Shown one piece after another: positions 22,312 through 29,821 of a stretch of DNA of 33,420 nt. The stretch is from DATNBT01 sp964579765 (GTDB lineage: Bacteria > Acidobacteriota > Vicinamibacteria > Vicinamibacterales > CAVVIG01). The first letter of the stretch is position 1; every line of letters begins with the position of its first letter. The stretch spans positions 1 to 33,420 of the forward strand of contig CAZOIK010000399.1 of assembly GCA_964579765.1 (NCBI GenBank), in the 5' to 3' direction. The notes beneath the pieces are model-generated. The model did no database searches, was not told the origin of the DNA, and was given only the letters and a program-made list of their open reading frames with translations. The translations under genes were made by a program, and so were the position numbers.

Positions 22312-23652
22312 TCATCCCCGATCGCCGTCGACGGGTGAAGAACGGCTCCAACCGGCCGCGCGCTGCAGAATCGGCCGCTCGGGGTCGATCGCCAGCCAGA
22401 TCGCCGCGCCTGTCACGTAGACCGCGGCCGTCACGTAGAACGGAAACGTCCACGACTGCCAGCGCTCCACCGCGTACGCGACGACGAGCGGCGTCAAGAC
22501 GCCGCCGAGATTTGAAAACGTGTTCATGCACCCCGTGACGACGCCCGCGTAGTCGCGGCCGACGTCGAGGCACACGGTCCAGCACGCGCTCAGCGCCAGA
22601 TCCACGGCACCCAGCGCGAGCGCCAGCAGGACGGCTTTCGCAATCGGCTGCGGCACGAGCGTTGACGCAAACGTCAGCACGGCGCCCGTGAAGAACGAGA
22701 CGCTGCCGAGACCGCAGCGCGCCGTCCGCAGTCCGCGCCGCCGGGCGAGGACGTCTGTCAACCATCCTCCCGCGATGTTCGCCGCGCCGGCGCAGAAGAA
22801 CGGCAGCCCCGCGAAGAGCCCGCCGCTCAACGCGGAGAACCCAAGCACGCGAATCAGGTACGTCGGCAGCCAGGTGAAATAGAAGTAGAGGCCGTAGCCG
22901 TACGTGAAATACATCGCGCAGATGGCGTAGAGATTCCTGCTGCGCAGCAGCGCGCGCCACGGCGTCGCCTGACCGGCGACTGGCGACTGGCGACTGGAGA
23001 CTGCGTCCTGTCGAATCCACGCGAGTTCCGCCGCGCTCACCGACGGATGCTCGGAGGGCCGATCGCGGTACCACCAGAACCACGCCGCCGCCCAGACGAG
23101 GCCGACGGTGCCGACGAGGACGAAGCTCGCACGCCAGCCCCAGTGGTGAATCACCAGCAGCACCGCCGGGACGGAGACCATGCCGCCGACGCGCGTGCCG
23201 AAGAGCATGACGCCGTTGGCCTTGCCGCGCTCGGCGAGCGGAAACCATCGTGAGATGCAGTTGGACACGCTCGGCAGCGCGCCCGCTTCGCCGGCGCCGA
23301 ACAGGAATCGCGTCACGACGAGCGATGTGTAGCCGGCCGCGGCGCCGGTCAGCATCGTGAACGCCGACCACCACAGCACGATGCGCGTCAGCACCTTTCG
23401 CGGGCCGACGGTGTCGGCGAGCCAGCCGGACGGGATCTCGAACAGCGCGTACGCCAGCGCGAAGGCGCTGAGCACGACGCCCATCTGCACCGTGGTGAGA
23501 TGCAGCTCGTCGCTGATGAACGGCGCCGCCGCCGAGATGCAGACGCGATCGAGGTAGGTGACGACCGCCAGCAGGAACGCGAACCAGAGCACCGTGAGGC
23601 GCGTGCGCGAGGACGGCGACGCGACGGAAACGTTGGCGGCCGAGCCCGGCAC
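22312..23652 (-). CDS. MFS transporter (ACS-like family)
   Basis: The 446-residue protein has twelve hydrophobic segments and MFS signatures: VVTYLDRVCISAAAPFI in helix 1, FEIPSGWLADTVGPRKVL (the loop 2-3 motif) and GAGEAGALPSVSNCISRWFPLAERGKANG in helices 4-5. This resembles anion:cation symporters that import sugar acids or similar organic anions; the substrate is unknown. The frame is open to 23697, but that would overlap the divergent gene. GTG 23652 lies six bases after a TACTAT box and just before the conserved N-terminus, so I chose it. The central cytoplasmic loop (about residues 217-226) is encoded by a heptanucleotide repeat tract. No partner gene other than the divergent MFS is seen. 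Confidence 0.87.
   Translation of the reverse strand: MPGSAANVSVASPSSRTRLTVLWFAFLLAVVTYLDRVCISAAAPFISDELHLTTVQMGVVLSAFALAYALFEIPSGWLADTVGPRKVLTRIVLWWSAFTMLTGAAAGYTSLVVTRFLFGAGEAGALPSVSNCISRWFPLAERGKANGVMLFGTRVGGMVSVPAVLLVIHHWGWRASFVLVGTVGLVWAAAWFWWYRDRPSEHPSVSAAELAWIRQDAVSSRQSPVAGQATPWRALLRSRNLYAICAMYFTYGYGLYFYFTWLPTYLIRVLGFSALSGGLFAGLPFFCAGAANIAGGWLTDVLARRRGLRTARCGLGSVSFFTGAVLTFASTLVPQPIAKAVLLALALGAVDLALSACWTVCLDVGRDYAGVVTGCMNTFSNLGGVLTPLVVAYAVERWQSWTFPFYVTAAVYVTGAAIWLAIDPERPILQRAAGWSRSSPVDGDRG
22975..23002 (-). repeat. Heptanucleotide tandem repeat (GGCGACT)3 plus GGAGACT inside an MFS gene
   Basis: Four seven-base units lie head to tail at 22975, 22982, 22989 and 22996, given here as plus-strand bases. 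They encode part of the loop between the two six-helix halves (SSRQSPVAGQ). Since 7 is not a multiple of 3, gain or loss of one unit would shift the reading frame. Confidence 0.9.
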
Positions 23653-23657
23653 GCCCG

Positions 23658-23664
23658 TATAGTA
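23658..23664. promoter_or_regulatory. Overlapping divergent -10 boxes between the two MFS genes
   Basis: TATAGT (23658-23663) points to the plus gene, 11 bases before ATG 23675. TACTAT (23664-23659) points to the minus gene, six bases before GTG 23652. One seven-base AT-rich box would serve both genes. Confidence 0.55.
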
Positions 23665-23674
23665 GCGGAACTCG

Positions 23675-24925
23675 ATGATCGCGTCCGCGCTCGCCAAAGC
23701 TCGGCGGCGTCTGCTGCCGTTGCTGTTCCTGCTCTATGTCGTCTCGTACCTCGATCGGATCAACGTCGGCTTCGCCGCGCTGCAGATGAACGCCGCGCTC
23801 GGCTTCTCGAGCGTCACCTATTCGTTCGGCGCCGGCATCTTCTTTCTGAGCTACACGCTCTTCGAGATCCCGAGCAACGTGATCCTTGCCCGTGTCGGCG
23901 CGCGGATCTGGATCGCGCGCATCATGATCACGTGGGGCCTCGTCTCGGCCGCGACGATGTTCGTGCGGTCGGCCGCGGCGTTCTACGCGCTTCGCTTCGC
24001 GCTGGGCGCGGCCGAAGCAGGGTTCTTCCCGGGCATCGTCTACTGCCTGACGCAGTGGTTTCCGCGGCGCGACCGCGCGCGCGCCGTTGCCGCCTTCATG
24101 ACCGCGGTGGTCGTGGCCGGCGTCATCGGCGGCCCGATCTCGGGCGCGCTGTTGTCGCTCGACGGCGCCGGCGGCCTGGCAGGCTGGCAGTGGCTCTTCG
24201 CTGTCGAAGGCCTGCCCGCGGTTGTGCTCGGTGTGCTCGCGCTGCGGTTGCTGCCGGGCCGGCCGTCGGAGGCGCGCTGGTTGACGCACGACGAGCAGGA
24301 GGCCCTGTCGGCGCAGCTCGCGCGCGAGGCGTCAGAGACCGGAGTCGTGCAGAGCATATCGGGTGCACTGTCGAGCGGACGCGTGTGGCGGCTCGCGGCG
24401 GTGTACTTCACGATTCCGGTCGCGCTCTATGCGATGGGCTTCTGGATGCCGCAGATCGTCCGCGCCGCGTCCGGCGGCAGCGATCTCCTCGTCGGCTGGC
24501 TGAGCGCGATCCCCTACGCCGCGGCGGCCGTGGGCATGGTGGTCATCGGTCGCCACTCGGATCGCACGGGCGAGCGCCGCTGGCACATCGCGCTGTCCGC
24601 GGTGGCCGGCGGAGCCGCTTTCGCCGCGGCGGGGTGTGTCCACGGCGTCGTGCCCGCGATCGCGCTGCTGTCGATCGCGATGCTCGGCCTGGCGTCGATG
24701 CTCGGACCATTCTGGGCGTTCGCCACGTCGTCTCTCGGCGGCGTCGGCGCCGCGGCGGGCATCGCGCTCGTCAACTCGGTCGGCAACATCGGCGGATTCG
24801 TCGGACCGAACATCCTCGGCGTCCTGCAGCAGCGCGCGCACGGATTCAGTGCGGGCCTCGTGGCGATCGGGGCCGTGCTGGCGGCCGGAGGAGTCACCGT
24901 GCTCGCCGCGGATCGGCGGCCGTGA
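23675..24925 (+). CDS. MFS transporter (ACS family)
   Basis: The 416-residue protein has twelve hydrophobic segments. LYVVSYLDRINVGFAALQMN, FEIPSNVILARVGARIW and GAAEAGFFPGIVYCLTQWFPRRDRARA are typical of the anion:cation symporter family (tartrate, hexuronate and similar carriers). It should take up an organic anion with protons; the exact substrate cannot be read. It diverges from another MFS gene across a 22-bp gap with shared promoter boxes. The ATG at 23675 begins just before the first charged and hydrophobic segment. Confidence 0.93.
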   Translation: MIASALAKARRRLLPLLFLLYVVSYLDRINVGFAALQMNAALGFSSVTYSFGAGIFFLSYTLFEIPSNVILARVGARIWIARIMITWGLVSAATMFVRSAAAFYALRFALGAAEAGFFPGIVYCLTQWFPRRDRARAVAAFMTAVVVAGVIGGPISGALLSLDGAGGLAGWQWLFAVEGLPAVVLGVLALRLLPGRPSEARWLTHDEQEALSAQLAREASETGVVQSISGALSSGRVWRLAAVYFTIPVALYAMGFWMPQIVRAASGGSDLLVGWLSAIPYAAAAVGMVVIGRHSDRTGERRWHIALSAVAGGAAFAAAGCVHGVVPAIALLSIAMLGLASMLGPFWAFATSSLGGVGAAAGIALVNSVGNIGGFVGPNILGVLQQRAHGFSAGLVAIGAVLAAGGVTVLAADRRP

Positions 24926-24995
24926 GGGCGCCCCACTTACCGTGCTCGCGAGCCGAGTACGGCATAGTAGGGCGACCGTTCGAGGGTGCCGACCG

Positions 24996-25511
24996 ATGAG
25001 ACTGCCGCTCGCGACATGTGTCGTCCGATCGTGGACGGCTGACGACCTCGGCTCGCTCGTGAAGTACGCCGACAACCGGAAGATCTGGTTGAATCTGCGC
25101 GACCGCTTTCCCCATCCGTACACGCGCCGCGACGGACGCGAGTTCATCCACCTGGCGCGCGGCCAGCGGCCGGAGACGATGTTCGCGATCGACGTCGGCG
25201 GCGAGGCGGCCGGCGGCATCGGGTTCGTGCCGCACGCCGACGTCGAGCGGGTGTCGGCCGAGATCGGCTACTGGCTCGGCGAGCCCTTCTGGGGACGCGG
25301 CATCGTGACCGAGGCGCTGGTGGCCGTGACCAGGTACGCGATCGACACGCACAAGCTCACGCGCATTTACGCGCTGCCATACGCGCGCAACACGGCGTCG
25401 TGCCGCGTGCTCGAGAAAGCGGGCTACGTGCTCGAAGCGCGGCTGCGGAGAAGCGCGATCAAGGACGGCGAGATCATCGACCAGATGCAGTACGCGTTCA
25501 TCGCGCCGTAG
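24996..25511 (+). CDS. GNAT-family N-acetyltransferase (RimJ/RimL-like)
   Basis: The 171-residue product has the Acetyltransf_3 pattern. LRDRFPHPYTRRDGREFI lies early, IGYWLGEPFWGRGIVTEAL (residues ~90-108) carries the acetyl-CoA-binding turn, and NTASCRVLEKAGYVLEARLRRS follows. It moves an acetyl group from acetyl-CoA to an amine, perhaps a ribosomal protein N-terminus, polyamine or antibiotic; the target is unknown. The frame runs open far upstream inside the MFS gene, but the ATG at 24996 has GAGGG about ten bases before it and starts the conserved region. It ends six bases before the convergent secreted-protein gene. Confidence 0.9.
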   Translation: MRLPLATCVVRSWTADDLGSLVKYADNRKIWLNLRDRFPHPYTRRDGREFIHLARGQRPETMFAIDVGGEAAGGIGFVPHADVERVSAEIGYWLGEPFWGRGIVTEALVAVTRYAIDTHKLTRIYALPYARNTASCRVLEKAGYVLEARLRRSAIKDGEIIDQMQYAFIAP

Positions 25512-25517
25512 CGCGCG

Positions 25518-26453
25518 TCACTTCGAGTCGTCTTGCGGCGGCGCAATCTCTTCGCTCGAGTTCACCTGGAACTTCCGAAACCGCGAATAGCTCGCGACGC
25601 CGCTCACGTGGCTCGTGGACATCTCGTAGTCTTCGCGGAACTGCGCGGGCACGTCCATCCCGAGCCGCTCGTCCCTGCCGAACGTCGTCGTCAGGTTGGC
25701 CTTGACGTCCTTGACCTCGACGCGGACCTCGGCCTTGACGATGCGGCCCGTCGTGCTTTCGATCCAGAAGCGGCCGAAGGCCGGCATGTCCTCGCCGGGC
25801 GGTCCGGCGATCACCGTCGGCCGCGTGTCTTCCGTGTAGTCGATCACGCGGACGTCGGGGCCCGCCTTCCGATCCGGCTTGCCGGCCGAGAAGTGGAAGC
25901 GCGGGCGGACGTCCGGCTGCAGGAAGATCAGCGCGAACACCGGGTTGTTGATCGTCCGCTGGACGGCGCCCAGGTTGTAGCGCGCGCTTTCTTCGGCGAT
26001 CGCCTTCGCCTGGCTCTCGACGGTCGCGTCGCCTTTGTTGTTGAGGAACAGCTTCGCGAGGCGCTGCTCGCGATCGCGAATCGGCACGTGATCGACCTCG
26101 AACACGTCGCGGAACGGCGTCCACACGTCGGCCGCGGTCTTGACGATCAGGAAGTCGGCCCTCAGCTCGCGATGCTTCGCCGACCCGCGCGCCTGCGAGT
26201 TGGTGCTCAACGCGCCGCCGCCGCGTGGCGTCAGACCTGGAATGGGCATCGTCGGCAGCGCGACGTTCGAATCCTGGATGTAGCGTTCTTCGGCGACGAC
26301 GCCCGACAGCCGGTTGACGAAGTCGATGGAATACCACGTCGCCTTCGCGAGCAGCTGATCGACGTCGGAATCGGTCGCCGGCGTCTGTGCCGACATTCCG
26401 GCGATGCTCGCAATCAGCGCGAAGACGACGGCCGCCGCGAGAGGCGCACGCAT
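25518..26453 (-). CDS. Secreted protein of unknown function
   Basis: The 311-residue protein has a signal peptide (about 1-23, ending MSAQ). The mature part opens with FVNRLSGVVAEERYIQD, and its second half is beta-rich (FGRFWIESTTGRIVKAEVRVE, LTTTFGRDERLGMDVPAQFREDYE). I do not recognise the family; similar proteins seem frequent in Acidobacteriota. The C-terminal half, with 'W(I)DxxTGRIVKxE' and 'YxxDxRLGxxVPxxxxExY' patterns, is reminiscent of LolA-type lipoprotein-sorting folds, which is only a loose similarity. It reads after the PanE-like gene with 10 bp between, yet has its own TAGAAT box seven bases before the ATG, formed partly from the upstream stop codon. Confidence 0.85.
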   Translation of the reverse strand: MRAPLAAAVVFALIASIAGMSAQTPATDSDVDQLLAKATWYSIDFVNRLSGVVAEERYIQDSNVALPTMPIPGLTPRGGGALSTNSQARGSAKHRELRADFLIVKTAADVWTPFRDVFEVDHVPIRDREQRLAKLFLNNKGDATVESQAKAIAEESARYNLGAVQRTINNPVFALIFLQPDVRPRFHFSAGKPDRKAGPDVRVIDYTEDTRPTVIAGPPGEDMPAFGRFWIESTTGRIVKAEVRVEVKDVKANLTTTFGRDERLGMDVPAQFREDYEMSTSHVSGVASYSRFRKFQVNSSEEIAPPQDDSK

Positions 26454-26460
26454 GGCGCCG

Positions 26461-26466
26461 ATTCTA
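26461..26466 (-). promoter_or_regulatory. -10 box TAGAAT overlapping the panE stop codon
   Basis: TAGAAT on minus lies seven bases before ATG 26453. Its first three bases are the TAG stop of the upstream PanE-like gene. The box predicts a leaderless mRNA for the secreted protein. Confidence 0.5.
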
Positions 26467-27387
26467 TCGCGGCGCGCCCCCGTTGACGAACGGCTTCAGC
26501 ACGGTCGCGATGAACCGATGGATCGGCGTCGCGACGTCGAGCTCGGCGCCCAGGCGCGTCAGCCGGGCGTTCAGCCAGGGCAGCTCGAGGCGGCGTCCGT
26601 GCTCCAGATCCTCGAGCATCGACGATTTGGCGTGCGCGGGCATGCCGCCGACGTGCCGGAGGATGTCCGAGAGCGTGTTCGGCGCGAGCTGGATGCCTCT
26701 GGCGTGCGCGACCGCCATGCCTTCGAGGAGCGCCGCCTGCAGCATCGCCCACAGGTCCGGGTCGTCGCGGAGCACGCCGACCGGAGAGCGCGTCGCGGCC
26801 ATCATCCCGCTCAGCGCCGTCAGACGCACGAACTTGAGCCACAGCTCGGTCTCGACGTGATCGGCGATGCGCGACTCGAAGCCGGCGAGACGACACCGCT
26901 CGTGCAACGCGTCGAGCCGCGCGCTCCTCGCGCCGTCGAGCTCGCCGAAAATCAGCAGGTCGAGCGCCGTGTGGCGGATCACGCCGGGTTCGGTGATGGC
27001 CGCCTGCACGTGCGCGACGCCGCCGGCGACGTGTTCGCGTCCGACGGCCTTCGTCAGGCGCTCGACGCTGTCGATGCCGTTCTGGAAGGTGACGACGACG
27101 GTCTGCGGGCCGACGAGCGGAGGCAGCAGCGCGCACGCGGCGTCGCTGTCGTACAGCTTGACGGTGAAGAACACGGCGTCCACCGGGCCGACGGCGCCCG
27201 GATCGTCCGTCGCCGTGACCCTGTCGAGGTGGAGATCGCCTTTCGGGCTCTGCAGGTGCAGCCCGCTCGTCTGCATCGCGGCGAGATGCGCGCCGCGCGC
27301 GATGAACGCGACGTCGGTGCCGGACGCGGCGAGCCGCGCGCCGAAATATCCTCCGACGCCGCCGGCGCCGATGATCGCGACACGCAC
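26464..27387 (-). CDS. panE: 2-dehydropantoate 2-reductase family enzyme (PanE/ApbA-like)
   Basis: The 307-residue protein is normal length for ketopantoate reductase, the NADPH enzyme that makes pantoate for coenzyme A. It begins VRVAIIGAGGVGGYFGARLA (GxGxxG). Further family residues are Lys77 (TVKLYD), Asn103 (FQNGID), Lys185 in ELWLKFVRLT (the catalytic Lys) and Glu268 in the C-terminal SSMLEDLEHGRRLELPWLN. The Asn usually found just after the catalytic Lys is not obvious. Many PanE-like proteins are not true pantoate enzymes, so this assignment is at family level. Start: GTG 27387 follows TACAAT by seven bases; the open frame further upstream has no family similarity. Confidence 0.88.
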   Translation of the reverse strand: MRVAIIGAGGVGGYFGARLAASGTDVAFIARGAHLAAMQTSGLHLQSPKGDLHLDRVTATDDPGAVGPVDAVFFTVKLYDSDAACALLPPLVGPQTVVVTFQNGIDSVERLTKAVGREHVAGGVAHVQAAITEPGVIRHTALDLLIFGELDGARSARLDALHERCRLAGFESRIADHVETELWLKFVRLTALSGMMAATRSPVGVLRDDPDLWAMLQAALLEGMAVAHARGIQLAPNTLSDILRHVGGMPAHAKSSMLEDLEHGRRLELPWLNARLTRLGAELDVATPIHRFIATVLKPFVNGGAPR

Positions 27388-27394
27388 GGAACTG

Positions 27395-27400
27395 ATTGTA
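27395..27400 (-). promoter_or_regulatory. -10 box TACAAT for the PanE-like gene
   Basis: TACAAT on minus ends seven bases before GTG 27387. Together with the family alignment it sets this start. Confidence 0.55.
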
Positions 27401-27402
27401 GT

Positions 27403-27420
27403 GCAGGCCTTCAGACCTGC
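27403..27420. repeat. Short REP-like palindrome GCAGGCCTTCAGACCTGC
   Basis: GCAGG and CCTGC pair around an 8-base centre, immediately upstream of the panE -10 box in the 101-bp divergent gap before ada. Similar palindromes (GCAGGCCTTNAGGCCTGC-like) seem common between genes in related genomes, but I cannot confirm this here. Confidence 0.45.
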
Positions 27421-27476
27421 CCGCGCGCTAAGATTTTGATCGCAAGGTCCGGATGGCGCGGGCAGAGGGCGCGCCG

Positions 27477-27482
27477 CATACT
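27477..27482 (+). promoter_or_regulatory. -10 box CATACT for the ada operon
   Basis: CATACT ends six bases before ATG 27489, matching the spacing of other leaderless-type starts. An earlier TAAGAT (27429-27434), followed by AAGG and ATG 27453, is an alternative start in the same frame. Confidence 0.4.
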
Positions 27483-27488
27483 GCGCGC

Positions 27489-28604
27489 ATGATGACTGTG
27501 ACGATTCCACAACGTCGCGGCCCTGAAAGGGCCGCGCTACCAGACACGATCGCGCGAGGCGCCGACCATCGTCGGTGGCGCGCGGTCCTCGCGCGCGACC
27601 GCCGCGCCGACGGCGAGTTCGTGTACGCGGTCTCGTCCACGGGCGTCTACTGCAAGCCGTCGTGCGCGAGCCGGCGGCCGCGCCGCGATCGGGTGGTCTT
27701 TTTCGACCAGGCGGTCGAGGCGAGGCGAGCCGGCTATCGTGCATGCCGCCGGTGCCGTCCGGACGAGGCGACGGCCGCCGATCCGTGGATCGACAAGGTC
27801 CGTCGCGCGTGCGTGTATCTCGAGAACGTCGACGGCCACGTGCCCCTCGCGCGTCTCGCCGCGCGCGTCGGCGGCAGCCCGTATCACTTGCAGCGCAGCT
27901 TCACCCGTCTGGTCGGCGTGAGTCCGCGCGAGTACGCGGAGGCGTGCCGGCTCGCGCGTGTGAAGCGAGGCTTGCGCGCCGGCGCGCGTGTGACCGACGC
28001 GATCGTCGCGGCCGGCTTCACCTCGAGCAGCCGCTTCTACGAGCGCGCGGCGGCCAGGCTCGCGATGCGGCCGACCGACTATCGCCGCGGAGGCGCGGGC
28101 GGCGCGATTGCCTATGCGATCGTGGACTCGCCGCTCGGCCGCCTGCTCGTGGCGGCGACTCCGCGCGGCGTGTGCGCCGTGGAGATGGGGGCGTCCGATG
28201 CGGAGCTCGCGCGCGGGCTGCGGGCCGAGTTTCCGTTGGCGGCGCTCGAGCCTGGCGATCGCAAACTCGACGCGTGGACACGGCGGGTTGTCCGGCATCT
28301 CGAAGGGAAGATTCCGCGCCTCGACCTTCCGCTCGACATCCGCGCGACGGCGTTTCAGTGGCAGGTGTGGACGGCGCTCCAGGCGATTCCCCCCGGCGAG
28401 ACGCGCACGTATAAACAGGTGGCGGCGTCAATTGGACGGCCCGCCGCGGTGCGCGCCGTTGCACACGCCTGCGCCAGCAACCCGGTGGCGCTCGCCATCC
28501 CATGTCATCGCGTGGTCCGCGGAGACGGCGGCCTGGCGGGCTACCGCTGGGGGCTCCGGCGAAAGAGGGCGCTAATCGCGGCTGAGCATAAAATGAACGG
28601 CTGA
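27489..28604 (+). CDS. ada: Ada: alkylation-responsive activator and O6-methylguanine-DNA methyltransferase
   Basis: This is a full-length 371-residue three-part Ada. The N-terminal zinc domain has Cys55 and Cys59 (GVYCKPSCASRR) and Cys86 and Cys89 (RACRRCRPDE); the first of these takes the methyl from phosphotriesters in E. coli Ada. An AraC-type helix-turn-helix follows (about 105-200, SPYHLQRSFTRLVGVSPREYAEACRL). The C-terminal methyltransferase has PCHRV with acceptor Cys339. In the known system the methylated protein activates ada and linked repair genes. Here its stop overlaps the start of the next gene (TGATG), and bshB1 and bshA follow, so it may control bacillithiol synthesis. I chose ATG 27489 because CATACT precedes it; ATG 27453 is also possible. 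Confidence 0.95.
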   Translation: MMTVTIPQRRGPERAALPDTIARGADHRRWRAVLARDRRADGEFVYAVSSTGVYCKPSCASRRPRRDRVVFFDQAVEARRAGYRACRRCRPDEATAADPWIDKVRRACVYLENVDGHVPLARLAARVGGSPYHLQRSFTRLVGVSPREYAEACRLARVKRGLRAGARVTDAIVAAGFTSSSRFYERAAARLAMRPTDYRRGGAGGAIAYAIVDSPLGRLLVAATPRGVCAVEMGASDAELARGLRAEFPLAALEPGDRKLDAWTRRVVRHLEGKIPRLDLPLDIRATAFQWQVWTALQAIPPGETRTYKQVAASIGRPAAVRAVAHACASNPVALAIPCHRVVRGDGGLAGYRWGLRRKRALIAAEHKMNG

Positions 28605-29821
28605 TGATTCGTTACGGCCGGGCTCCGTGGGGCGACCGCTTTCCCGCCTCACGCGTTCCTTCGTATCCCCGCCATCGCACGCCGCTCACCGTGGATGCCG
28701 TCGTCATCGGCGGCGGCCTGACCGGCTGCGCGGCGGCTTATGCGTTCGCCGCCGCCGGGCTCACGGTCGTGGTGCTCGAAGCGGATCGCCTCGGCCGCGG
28801 CGCGACCAGCCTGGCCGCCGGCTGGATTTCGGACGACCCGGGGGTGCCGTTCGCCGAGGCCGAACAGTTGCTCGGCCTGCGCGCCGCCCGCGCGGGGTTT
28901 CAGGCGTGGCGTCGCGCGGCGCTCGACTTCTCGGCGCTGCTGCGGCGTCTGAACGTCAAGTGCCACCTCGAGCCGCGGACGTCGCTGACGATCGCGCTCA
29001 CGCCGGAGCAGCACGCGCGGCTGGCGAAGGAGCGCAAGGTCAGGCTGGCGGCCGGGCTCGACGCGCCCGCGCTCGGGGCGCGCGTGGTCAGCAAGGAAGT
29101 GGCGCTCACTCCGACGGTCGCGCTTCGCGGGCGCGAAGGCGCCCTCATCGATCCGTACCGGGCGTGCCTCGGCCTCGCCGACGCGGCCGAGGAGCGCGGC
29201 GCCCGGTTCTTCGAGAAGTCGCCGGTGCGTCGGGTGACGTTCAACCGCAAGATCGCCGACGTCCACACGGCGGGCGGGAAGATCCGCACGCGGAAGGTGA
29301 TCGTCGCGACCGGCACGCCGACGATGCTCTTCAAGTCGTTGCGGCGGCACTTCTGGTTCCGGACGTCGTATGCGGCGCTGACGGCGCCGATTCACGCGAA
29401 AATTCGGAATCAGCTCGGCAAACGGCAGACGGTCGTGCGCGACTCCGCCGATCCGTACCACGTCGTCAGGTGGCTCGACGACGATCGGCTGCTGGTGACG
29501 GGCGCCGACATCGACACGCCGCCGGAGCGTCAGAAGAACAAGGTGGTGATCGGCAAGACCGGGCAGTTGATGTACGAGCTGTCCGTGCTGTACCCGGACA
29601 TCTCCGGCATTCTGCCGGAATACGGGTGGAGCCTCGACTACGCGAAGACGGCGGAAGGGCTGCCGTACATCGGACCGCACCGGAACTTTCCGCACCATCT
29701 GTTCGTGTTCGGCGACTCGAGCCACAGCGTGACCGGCTCGTATCTGGCGAGCCGCGTGCTGCTGCGTTATGTACTCGACGAGCTCGAGCCGTCGGACAAG
29801 GCCTTCGAGTTCAACCGCTGA
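28604..29821 (+). CDS. FAD-dependent oxidoreductase (DAO family)
   Basis: The 405-residue protein has an FAD-binding Rossmann motif near the N-terminus (VVIGGGLTGCAAAYAFAAAGL, then VVVLEAD) and a C-terminal GLPYIGPHRNFPHHLFVFGDSSHSVTGSYLASRVLL. This is the general DAO (D-amino acid oxidase-like) fold, which oxidises amines or amino acids with FAD. The substrate is unknown. It overlaps ada at its start and bshB1 at its end by one base each (TGATG both times), so it belongs to the thiol/alkylation operon. A role in making or recycling a thiol precursor, or in removing an alkylated amine, is possible but is speculation. Confidence 0.9.
   Translation: MIRYGRAPWGDRFPASRVPSYPRHRTPLTVDAVVIGGGLTGCAAAYAFAAAGLTVVVLEADRLGRGATSLAAGWISDDPGVPFAEAEQLLGLRAARAGFQAWRRAALDFSALLRRLNVKCHLEPRTSLTIALTPEQHARLAKERKVRLAAGLDAPALGARVVSKEVALTPTVALRGREGALIDPYRACLGLADAAEERGARFFEKSPVRRVTFNRKIADVHTAGGKIRTRKVIVATGTPTMLFKSLRRHFWFRTSYAALTAPIHAKIRNQLGKRQTVVRDSADPYHVVRWLDDDRLLVTGADIDTPPERQKNKVVIGKTGQLMYELSVLYPDISGILPEYGWSLDYAKTAEGLPYIGPHRNFPHHLFVFGDSSHSVTGSYLASRVLLRYVLDELEPSDKAFEFNR

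Noticed and set aside
23653..23697. ATG 23697 as the start of the minus-strand MFS
   Set aside because: It overlaps the divergent gene by 23 bp and adds a stretch without signal or helix features. GTG 23652 fits the TACTAT box.
22289..24289. A 666-codon open frame on minus covering both MFS genes
   Set aside because: It is a shadow of the MFS genes in another frame, and reading across the bidirectional promoter is not plausible.
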